Assembly: GCA_027002405.1 (NCBI GenBank)
Contig: JALWZT010000343.1
Span: 1-33,490 of the forward strand
Reading direction: 5' to 3'
Length of the DNA: 33,490 nucleotides
Source: Anaerolineae bacterium
GTDB lineage: Bacteria > Chloroflexota > Anaerolineae > J102
The notes under the pieces are model-generated. The model worked only from the letters and a program-made list of their open reading frames with translations. It was not told the origin of the DNA and did not search any database. A program made the position numbers and the translations under genes. Below, in pieces: positions 1-8,067 of this stretch (position 1 is the stretch's first letter; each line of letters begins with the position of its first letter).

Positions 1-6
1 TAGCAT

Positions 7-70
7 GGATAGCACCTCAATGGATGAAGTTTTGGCGAACTGATTTTACCAGCCATTGGTGGTGCTATCC
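7..70. repeat. Imperfect inverted repeat (GGATAGCACCtcaATGG ... CCATtggtGGTGCTATCC), about 29-nt loop, downstream of the truncated drmC
   Basis: Arms 7-23 and 53-70 are reverse complementary over GGATAGCACC/GGTGCTATCC plus ATGG/CCAT. Confidence 0.6.
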
Positions 71-153
71 TATTTCTAATTCGCTTTACTTTGTTGCTTA
101 GCTCGGCATGTCTGGCCCTCGAATTGTTAACATAACGTTATTCCCGATAATGT

Positions 154-438
154 CTAATACAATTCAAAGAAAGGATAAATAGATTGGAGTCTCTGTAATT
201 CCTGGATGACGTTTTCCGGCTGCGTATGAAGTCGGTTTACGATCATCTGTATGCTGACCCCCCGATCCAACACCTTGTTCCATGTGCCAAAGATTCTATC
301 CGAGGTATTGCCGATTGAATATGCCGTTATCAATACTTCTCTTCGGGCCTGGTCTAACAGTTCGTTAATCGTAGATTCAATTGAACGTCTGCCCGACCCC
401 ATCCAGGCAAGACCTGAGACAATCACTTCCACAGTCAC
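154..438 (-). pseudogene. drmC: Truncated DrmC-like phospholipase D-family protein (94 aa)
   Basis: ATGA overlap with the drmB stop; VLITAYSIGNTSDRIFGTWNKVLDRGVSIQMIVNR resembles the N-terminal PLD region; ORF stops before any HxK(x)4D motif and no HKD motif is found in the remaining 153 nt of the window. Confidence 0.6.
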
Positions 439-2213
439 GGCATATTCTCCAGCAACAGGTTCCTGTCAAGCCGCATATTCCGATGTTCACAAGACGTTTC
501 GGAGATCAGCGTGCAGGCGTAGCAGGCAGCGCCGTTATATTTCCCTTGACCGAAATGCTCTTCTCCACAAAGCGGATCATTGGAGCAGACATCGATATCT
601 TGCAGAGCATTCTCCAGAACGCGTTCAAATTCAGGCACCAGCGCAATCAATCCACCCAGGGTGCCATCGCCACCAGGCTGTGAAGTGAAGAGAAGAACGC
701 CGCCGGTTGCCTCTCCGCTTTGTTCATCAAAATCAATATATACCCTTTCCCGAATGGCGGCTGAGGAATAACCCGAATCGATGGAAAGCGCATTGATAAG
801 GCGGTGGGAGAGTGTGTGCCACCAGACGAATTCAGGATGAAACTGGTGGCGGTTGAAATCCTGAAGGGAAATGGCTGATACAGTGTATTCTGAGGGATGA
901 TTCCAGGCATGCAACCATCGTCCTGTTTCAGTACCATGCAATTGTAGTTTTTCTCCTGGCGGCAAATCAACAAAAATACCCTCCCCAAATAATTCCACCC
1001 CTGGATACCAGACACGGCCATCTTTTTCAAATGAGACAGGAACCAGTTCGGAATCCATGAGATTGCCAGCGGGTGCACGCCGGTAGCCCTTCTGCACCAT
1101 AACCACGCGGAGTCTGTTCACCGGCGTTATTCGCAATCGCCTGCCTGTGGCGGTGGTGATAATACGAACCTGGTTCTGGATGACCTCAAACTGAGGTGGA
1201 TATCCCGGAGCGTTTGGAGGGATGGTTCGTCCATGACTGGCTGCATTTTTCAGAGCAGTCAGTTCTTGATTTCTGAGTTTGAAAGGGTCGTCCGGTAGAT
1301 CCTGAAGCACGTCGGCAATGGCATTGGTGACCGTCTGATCACCAAAGGAATTGATCTCGTCAATCACTGATGAAGCCAGCAATCCTTCCTTAACAAGCCG
1401 CTGAAGCATGGTTATCAATTCGTCTTTTGATGATGGAAGAGTGGCAACCAATACACCGTAGATGAGTGAACGTTCAAGAATGCGATGTAAGACAGTATCG
1501 CTTTCCGGGATGGTCAGGGAGGTAACGATCTCAGCGATGCGAAGATTCGAAGCTCCGCGCTGAACAATACGGGAAGCGTGAGAGCAATTGCCAGGGCGAT
1601 AGGCGTTGTATCCAGACTCCTGTTCGGGAAACCTCCCGGAACATTGCCAGTCCCGGCTGTAGGCAAGCCCAAGATTGATAGAGGCGCCACAATTTGGACA
1701 CTCGATCCGTATATTCCGCAGTGACCCCCCACCTCCTTTCCATCGCAAATAGGACGGTTTGCAGTTTCGTTGCGTGTGTGGGATCATACCAATCCAGTCC
1801 ACATCATCCAGATGTCCGGCAGGACAGGCACGCACAAAACGCACCGCTTCCCTGTTGGCTTTGTCCCAGTTGGGTTCTTCTCCATTTTCGTTCCGACACC
1901 TGGGGCAATCTTTTCCTTTATACAAAATACCATGCCGGGTGCACAACGACCATTGAGGAAAGGGTTTCGTTTTGTAAATCCATTCTGCCTCTGGTTTACC
2001 CAGTTCCGCATTGGAAGGAATGCGTACGATTCCGGCTCCATCCAGCAATGCTTTCGAAAGACGCCGATCGGTAATCTCAAATTGCGTGGGAGATCGATGG
2101 TCGAAAAGGCCGGAATATTCCAGGGAGGGGATCATGCGAGGTCCATGAGGTCCTTCCAGAATAGCGCCCGGTCCATAGGTGGTAATGAATTGGGAACGTC
2201 TGATCTGAGTCAT
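435..2213 (-). CDS. drmB: DISARM DrmB-like protein, DUF1998 domain, zinc-finger clusters
   Basis: N-terminus RRSQFITTYGPGAILEGP; CxxC clusters (CPRCRN, CPNCGA); C-terminal GAACYACTLISETSCEHRNMRLDRNLLL typical of DUF1998/DrmB. Confidence 0.85.
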   Translation of the reverse strand: MTQIRRSQFITTYGPGAILEGPHGPRMIPSLEYSGLFDHRSPTQFEITDRRLSKALLDGAGIVRIPSNAELGKPEAEWIYKTKPFPQWSLCTRHGILYKGKDCPRCRNENGEEPNWDKANREAVRFVRACPAGHLDDVDWIGMIPHTQRNCKPSYLRWKGGGGSLRNIRIECPNCGASINLGLAYSRDWQCSGRFPEQESGYNAYRPGNCSHASRIVQRGASNLRIAEIVTSLTIPESDTVLHRILERSLIYGVLVATLPSSKDELITMLQRLVKEGLLASSVIDEINSFGDQTVTNAIADVLQDLPDDPFKLRNQELTALKNAASHGRTIPPNAPGYPPQFEVIQNQVRIITTATGRRLRITPVNRLRVVMVQKGYRRAPAGNLMDSELVPVSFEKDGRVWYPGVELFGEGIFVDLPPGEKLQLHGTETGRWLHAWNHPSEYTVSAISLQDFNRHQFHPEFVWWHTLSHRLINALSIDSGYSSAAIRERVYIDFDEQSGEATGGVLLFTSQPGGDGTLGGLIALVPEFERVLENALQDIDVCSNDPLCGEEHFGQGKYNGAACYACTLISETSCEHRNMRLDRNLLLENMP

Positions 2214-2219
2214 AACAGT

Positions 2220-5200
2220 TTATCTCCGGTCTTTAAATCCAGTGGTTTCTTCCACATCGCGCAGTGAATTGGGTGCGTTCTCAAAGGCCTCATCAAACCC
2301 ACTGTTGCGATGTTGGGCGTCGCCCAAGACGACGTGGCGTTGGGGTTGTTGCAGCATGGCATATTCGTAATACACAAACTCATCTGGATCGGGATGGCGT
2401 TGAGCGATATGGTGCCAGCGATCCAGCTCAGAAGCCGTTTCCTGGCTGGTCAGCCCGGGCGGAGGTCTTCGCCCGTCGGGCTGGTCAGCAGCACGATTTT
2501 CGAACAGATCCGGAAGGACATCCACCTCCTGTGAATGTCGGAGGTCCTTCATGATATATGCGTGGGCGTGGTATTTCCCGGACAAACGTTGCTGAACCCG
2601 CCACTCCTCGCTGATCGAGATGCCATGGATCTCCCGGGCCTGGCGCAAGAGAATCACGGTCAGAGGCCCGAGCCCCCGATCGCGAGCGCGAGGCGAGAAA
2701 GGAGCCACCGTCACTGGCTCCACATACCGGTAAAGGGCGCCATGATAACCGGTGAAAAATTCATAGTGGTCCAGATCGCGAGGTCGGGTTGCCCGAAAGA
2801 ACGTAACCACAAGCCCATTGGTATGTCTGCCAACGCGGCCGGTGGACTGAATGTAGGAAGCCGTGGTCTTTGGCTGGCCGTGCACTACCATCAGGCTCAG
2901 ACGGGAGACATCAACCCCTGTTCCGAACATGGAGGTAGCGAACACGGCATCCAGGGCGGAAGGAAGCGGATCGCCGACGCGTTTCAGCATGGCAGGCAGA
3001 TCCGTGGAACTGGCTCGGCTGGAAAGCTCCAGCCTGCTATATTCATCCAGTTCTCTGGTATCATTCCCTGCTCGATGTCGTAACCACTGAGGAATATCCT
3101 GGCGATAAAGGGAAAGGGCGCCAGCGAGTTCGCGGACAGCGTTGAAATAACCCACCAGAGTCCAGAAAGGATCAAGCTCTTGATCCGAAACCTGACCGCG
3201 AAGCTCCTGCGCCCGTTGCAATAAAGAAGCCCAGATGCGAACAATAGGGGTTTGCGCTCCCTTACCTGGAGCGCAGATGCCCACATACAGACGCCCCGGA
3301 CGATCGGTGTCCAGCGGATGAACGATATCGTCCGTGGCAAAGAAACGATCATCCGCGGTCAGGGCCGAAGGCGGGAACTGAAACAACCTTCGGGCGAACA
3401 ATGACTGCACCTGCGCATCCGCTTTCCGGACGGTCGCTGTCGAGGCGATGTATTTGGGGATGATTGTTTCTTCCCCGTCCCGTCGTTGACTCAGCAAATC
3501 GATGGCGGTTTCATAAAGGCCTACCATGCTGCCGAGGGGGCCTTCGATAAGATGCAGCTCATCCTGGAGAATCAGATCGGGAGGAGTGAAGGGCCTTACC
3601 TCGCGGGACAGACCGGACATTGGGGGGTGTGGCTGAAATTCTTTTTTATTACGATTGATCTCAGGAGGACAGCCCTCGCGATAGTACCCAAAACGGCTGT
3701 GATAATGGGTGACATTCCCAAAAAGCGAGGCCGCTTTCTCTTCAAAGGCCAGACGGGCGAATTTGTCCACTGTGGCGATGACCAGGGATGGCGCCCGGCG
3801 GTAAACCTGATCATCCACCGTGAAGGCGGGGATCGGAATGGCCCTTGCCCGGTGTTGAAAGTTTTCTTCCCGGAAAGGTTCCGGAATATCCTGCCAGTCT
3901 TCATCGAATGTCGCCACCAATCCTGGCTCCCGGTTTTCTTGCAGACCCAATGCCGCCTGACGTACCTGACGACGGCGTCCTCCTCTGGCATTTCTTCTCA
4001 GGGGGACGACTTCTGCCCAGACATGCTGGTTCAATTCGCAGGATGGATTGGGGCAATAAATCTCAAAATCGGCCTCTTTTTCTCTACCGTTTTGTTGTGG
4101 ATAGCTGAGGATGAAATAGCCAGGACGGGAGGCCCGGACTGCAGCCAGCCTGGCTTCGTTTCGTCCATCGATAAGCAGGGGGGCCACATCATCCTGCCAC
4201 CATGTATCCAGCCTCGCCGCAGAGATCCGCTTCTGAGCGGGAATCCGAAGGGTTATCGATAAGGTTTTGTATCCGCGGGCATGGAGAGAGATGGAGGCGT
4301 CAAGAACCTGACTGGTATCTGTTGGAGCGGGAATTACCGAAGGGATGATGGCGCTTCTTCCCCCCGAATACAGGAAGTGCAGTGTGATATCCCCCTCCCT
4401 CAATCCTTCAGATGGCACCGCCAGCACGCTGCCACACGCCGGACAGTGCGTCACCTGTGCTGGTTCGCCTTCCCCAATGATTTGATTATCGCGGGCGATA
4501 CGGACAAGTCTGTTGTCATGTCCCTGATAGCCGGAATGCAGTCCTTTGAGGATATCCAGTGCACCTGCAAAATACAGATATTTGCCACCCGAGGCAGGGG
4601 GAATGGGACCAAAGCTCTGTAGCCGATTGGGTGTGACGCCTCCACCCACCCAAAGCCCGGCGGAGAATCGAGTTTTTCCCCACAGAAATCTTTCTCTGGA
4701 TGAATATCCTTTTGGACGCCAGCCCGCGGGCTGCCCCTCCTTCAAGCCCTGCACCCGCAGATATTCGCAGGCGGTGATGACGCCCAGCGCCCGCCGAAAC
4801 TGCTGGATGGTCAGCAGGCGCAGGGTGTACCTGGAGATGACGCTGACGCCGCCCCCGGTCACATCATGCTCATCGCCACCACGAACGATGGCCCTTCGAC
4901 GCCGCAGCGCCAGGGTGAAAGCGGTAAGCCCGAGATAGGCTTCGGTCTTGCCGCCGCCGGTGGGGAACCAGAGCAAATCACAGAATTTACGATCCCCGTG
5001 ATGCGGCTGGATCAGCGCGGGCAGGTTGAGAAGGATAAAGGCAAGCTGGAAAGGACGCCATTTGAAATCGGCTCCCGTCTTACCCTGCTGTTGGTTTCGC
5101 CATTGAGCCTGCGTGTCGATGGCTTTGTTGGCAAAGCAAAATGCCAGCCGGGCCTGCCTGTCGCTGGCAAGCAAATCAATGGCCTCCTGCATCCGATTTG

Positions 5201-6371
5201 CAGCCAGATGGCATTGATCGAGGTTGGCTCGGGCGACCGATTGGAATCTGTTGTCGAGTTCAGTGATTCTGCCTTCCTGTTCCTCAATCCATTTTCGATA
5301 TCCATCTACCAGGGGTTGTAATGCCTGGCGCAACGCTTCCGGTTCCCAGAGTTCAGCCAGTTCCGCGGGACGGAGTTCGGGCTCCGAACCATACCTGTCA
5401 TTCCAGCCCATTTCAGGCGCCTGGATGGGGTAGATGGGCGTCAGTTCAGTGCGGACATCCGGGGCTGCGAAACGGCTGCGTGCAGACTCAGGAACGATTT
5501 CCGCATCAGTCCAGATGAATGGCGCTGACTGAGGTCTCTGTGCTTCATCGATGAAGGGGCGTTCGGGATCGATGTCTTTCCATATGGCTCCACACATATG
5601 CCCGCGGGCCATGGCCCGGTGTTCCCGATACAGCATGGACAGATTGCGATTTTCCCTGACTTCAGGATTATCGAAGTCCTCACCCGCCACTTCCCGCACG
5701 ATCTCTACCGGCACCAGCTTCGTTTGCGCCCCGAGATTCACCCGGATTTGTGGCTGGAAGACATAGCTTGAGGTGGGAGGACGTTTTTTGGGATCATCGA
5801 CAGGGGTGCGGTTGACCAGAAAAACCGAAACACGCCAGGCATCACCGGGTAATCGTCTGGTTCGAAGAAACAACTCAACATGAGGGTCGGGTTCAGGATG
5901 CCAGTTTCTTCGGTCGGCAGTGATGGCTATCTTGGAAGAGAGAAAATGATAAGGATGCCTGCACCATCCCTCCTCATCACGATAACGCGCCCAGGTGGCG
6001 CAGATTTCGATTTCGGGCGTCTGTCCCTCCGGCGCTTCCACCGTAAAAGAAAGCCCAATGGAATGCGCCAGAGAACGGGGGTCCAGAGCAGGAGAGAAGA
6101 TACCCGGCAGGACTGCAAATCCCTCGCTATGCTGATCCTCCTCGCTGCTGGACTCCTCAATGACCATATCCACGCTGTCCTCAATGCGATCTTCCAGCCT
6201 CAGGCCGGCCAGGGACTCCGTGGGTGGCTGGAGCACGCCTGTGATATATTCGGAGAAGGGATCATGGTCTGACGGCAGGCATTCGCATGGGCCTTCACGG
6301 GGGCCCAACACTTCTTTGACCAGGGCAACCAGCATTTCATTGCGTACGTTCATGCGACAATTCCTCTTCAT
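2220..6371 (-). CDS. drmA: DISARM DrmA-like large helicase
   Basis: Walker A region CDLLWFPTGGGKTEAYLGLTAF; LILQDELHLIEGPLGSMVGLYE; helicase C motif ATSMFGTGVDVSRLSLMVVHGQPKTTASYIQSTGRVGR; 1383 aa; directly upstream of the DUF1998 gene. Confidence 0.85.
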   Translation of the reverse strand: MKRNCRMNVRNEMLVALVKEVLGPREGPCECLPSDHDPFSEYITGVLQPPTESLAGLRLEDRIEDSVDMVIEESSSEEDQHSEGFAVLPGIFSPALDPRSLAHSIGLSFTVEAPEGQTPEIEICATWARYRDEEGWCRHPYHFLSSKIAITADRRNWHPEPDPHVELFLRTRRLPGDAWRVSVFLVNRTPVDDPKKRPPTSSYVFQPQIRVNLGAQTKLVPVEIVREVAGEDFDNPEVRENRNLSMLYREHRAMARGHMCGAIWKDIDPERPFIDEAQRPQSAPFIWTDAEIVPESARSRFAAPDVRTELTPIYPIQAPEMGWNDRYGSEPELRPAELAELWEPEALRQALQPLVDGYRKWIEEQEGRITELDNRFQSVARANLDQCHLAANRMQEAIDLLASDRQARLAFCFANKAIDTQAQWRNQQQGKTGADFKWRPFQLAFILLNLPALIQPHHGDRKFCDLLWFPTGGGKTEAYLGLTAFTLALRRRRAIVRGGDEHDVTGGGVSVISRYTLRLLTIQQFRRALGVITACEYLRVQGLKEGQPAGWRPKGYSSRERFLWGKTRFSAGLWVGGGVTPNRLQSFGPIPPASGGKYLYFAGALDILKGLHSGYQGHDNRLVRIARDNQIIGEGEPAQVTHCPACGSVLAVPSEGLREGDITLHFLYSGGRSAIIPSVIPAPTDTSQVLDASISLHARGYKTLSITLRIPAQKRISAARLDTWWQDDVAPLLIDGRNEARLAAVRASRPGYFILSYPQQNGREKEADFEIYCPNPSCELNQHVWAEVVPLRRNARGGRRRQVRQAALGLQENREPGLVATFDEDWQDIPEPFREENFQHRARAIPIPAFTVDDQVYRRAPSLVIATVDKFARLAFEEKAASLFGNVTHYHSRFGYYREGCPPEINRNKKEFQPHPPMSGLSREVRPFTPPDLILQDELHLIEGPLGSMVGLYETAIDLLSQRRDGEETIIPKYIASTATVRKADAQVQSLFARRLFQFPPSALTADDRFFATDDIVHPLDTDRPGRLYVGICAPGKGAQTPIVRIWASLLQRAQELRGQVSDQELDPFWTLVGYFNAVRELAGALSLYRQDIPQWLRHRAGNDTRELDEYSRLELSSRASSTDLPAMLKRVGDPLPSALDAVFATSMFGTGVDVSRLSLMVVHGQPKTTASYIQSTGRVGRHTNGLVVTFFRATRPRDLDHYEFFTGYHGALYRYVEPVTVAPFSPRARDRGLGPLTVILLRQAREIHGISISEEWRVQQRLSGKYHAHAYIMKDLRHSQEVDVLPDLFENRAADQPDGRRPPPGLTSQETASELDRWHHIAQRHPDPDEFVYYEYAMLQQPQRHVVLGDAQHRNSGFDEAFENAPNSLRDVEETTGFKDRR

Positions 6372-7035
6372 GTTTGGAGAAGTGGCACCATGACAACAAC
6401 GGACAGGTGTTGCAATGGGGCGGTTTGCGTTTCAGGCAGACCAGATGGGCCAGGTCCAGAAGAGCATAGTTGAAAGCCCGGGGTTCTTCGTGATCGAGCA
6501 GAGCGGCCAGGGCCTTCTGGAACCGTTTGCTGCGTCGCGAGGAATCTTTGACCTCCCAGCCAAGCAGCCTGCCTGTGACCCGAACCGTGTTGGTGTCCAT
6601 AAGGACTTCCGGCTTATTCCAGGCAAAACAGCGAACAGCCCCGGCGATGTACTCACTGACACCGGGCAAAGTCAGCAGGTCTTTTTTATTGTGAGGGATC
6701 TGTCCGCCAAAATCCTGTTCAATGCGTTGAGCCATTTCATAGAGGAGATCCACGCGCCAGCGCAGCCCCAGAGAATAAAGCGCCTCATGCAGGCTTTCTT
6801 TATCCGCCTGCGCCAGTGTATGGATGTTGGGATACCTGGCGATGAACGACTCATACACCGGTTTCATCTGCTTCACCTGTGTGCGATGAAGCAAGATTTC
6901 TGCTACCAGAATGCGATAGGGATCAGTGGTAAGTCGCCAGGGAAATGGTCGAAAATGTTTTTTCCCCCAGGAGATCAGATTCTGACGAACCTGCTGGATT
7001 TCGGATGATGACAGAGGGATGACCAGGGATTTCAT
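6337..7035 (-). CDS. HhH-GPD DNA glycosylase with 4Fe-4S motif (MutY/Nth superfamily, Mig-like candidate)
   Basis: LPGVSEYIAGAVRCFAW (HhH with Tyr where EndoIII has the catalytic Lys), MDTNTVRVTGRLLG (catalytic Asp region), CLKRKPPHCNTCPLLSWC (Fe-S). Start taken at 7035 because its ATG overlaps the methyltransferase stop as ATGA. Confidence 0.85.
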   Translation of the reverse strand: MKSLVIPLSSSEIQQVRQNLISWGKKHFRPFPWRLTTDPYRILVAEILLHRTQVKQMKPVYESFIARYPNIHTLAQADKESLHEALYSLGLRWRVDLLYEMAQRIEQDFGGQIPHNKKDLLTLPGVSEYIAGAVRCFAWNKPEVLMDTNTVRVTGRLLGWEVKDSSRRSKRFQKALAALLDHEEPRAFNYALLDLAHLVCLKRKPPHCNTCPLLSWCHFSKHEEELSHERTQ

Positions 7036-8048
7036 CTGGTTCTCTTCCCGGATTCCTGTTCTCCTGCTGATGTAAGCGCCCGAATGATGGCCGTCATCAC
7101 AGGCGGGCACACTGCATTGCCCAGCAGGTGAATTTTCTGTCTCCGATTGCCATGTTCAAGCCTGAATTCAGGCGGAAACCCCATGGCGGTCTGGAGTTCA
7201 GGCGGTTGCAACATGCGCATCATGTGGCCGCCATTGCCATCTGGCTTCACCAGAGCAAACCTGTCCAGAGTGGTGATGGTGCGCAAAGGAGCTTCCAATC
7301 GCTGCCATCCGCCCGAGCCGTCTGAGCCATAATATACCAGCAGAAAGGGCGACTCCTTACCCAGGACCTGGAAAGCTCGCTCCGCCCTTGCCAGCGTCGA
7401 TTTCGCCCGTTTCGGTGTGACCAGAGGCGAGTATCGATAGTGACCGTTCAGATCGACAGCCTGCAACGCGGGGGGTGGTGAAGCGCACAGGGGGTGTATT
7501 TCAGGGGGTTCCTGCTCCCGATCGCAGACTATGTACAGGCGCCTGCGCTTTTGCGGCACATTAAAATCACTGGCTGTCAGAAATTGTTCCCGGCAATGGT
7601 AGCGCAGCGAGATGGAAGCCCGTCGTCGGGGGTGAGTCCCTCGCAGAATCTGCAGAAAGTCCTGATAATAGTCCCACTTCGTCATGGCGACGACATTCTC
7701 GATGACGAGCCATCGAGGCTGAAACACCTCGGCAAACCGCCAGACATTCCAGGACAACCGCAGACTGGCTTTTTCTCTCGCTCGCGCACCGCGAGCCACG
7801 CTGTGACTGGTGCATTCCGGAGACGCCAGAATCAGGTCGATATCACCGATTTCATCTTTAATTTCGCGGATGCGCTGGCGCGAGAGAGAGGCCAGGTCGA
7901 CGGGAAAGAACTTCGCTTCGGGGAAGTTATCCCGATACACCTGGCCAGCCAGCTCCCATTTGTCGAAGCCAGCCACGATCTCGACGCCGGCCGCGCGCGC
8001 CCCCCAGGAGTTGCCGCCGATGCCGGAAAAAAGATCAATGGCTTTCAT
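7032..8048 (-). CDS. drmMII: Cytosine-C5 DNA methyltransferase, DrmMII-like
   Basis: MKAIDLFSGIGGNSWGARAAG (motif I), ASPECTSHSVARG (PC motif IV), VIENVVAM (ENV motif VI), FNVPQKRRRLYIV (motif VIII), GNAVCPPV (motif X). Confidence 0.85.
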   Translation of the reverse strand: MKAIDLFSGIGGNSWGARAAGVEIVAGFDKWELAGQVYRDNFPEAKFFPVDLASLSRQRIREIKDEIGDIDLILASPECTSHSVARGARAREKASLRLSWNVWRFAEVFQPRWLVIENVVAMTKWDYYQDFLQILRGTHPRRRASISLRYHCREQFLTASDFNVPQKRRRLYIVCDREQEPPEIHPLCASPPPALQAVDLNGHYRYSPLVTPKRAKSTLARAERAFQVLGKESPFLLVYYGSDGSGGWQRLEAPLRTITTLDRFALVKPDGNGGHMMRMLQPPELQTAMGFPPEFRLEHGNRRQKIHLLGNAVCPPVMTAIIRALTSAGEQESGKRTR

Positions 8049-8067
8049 GATGAAGGCTTAAATCTGT

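Noticed and set aside
101-170. attC-like look of TTAACAATTCGAGGGCCAGACATGCCGAGC on the minus strand next to the drmC break
   Set aside because: Only one arm is suggestive; no matching GTTRRRY arm was found in the window.
3486-4262. 258-aa plus-strand ORF inside drmA
   Set aside because: Antisense to a well-supported helicase gene, no motifs.
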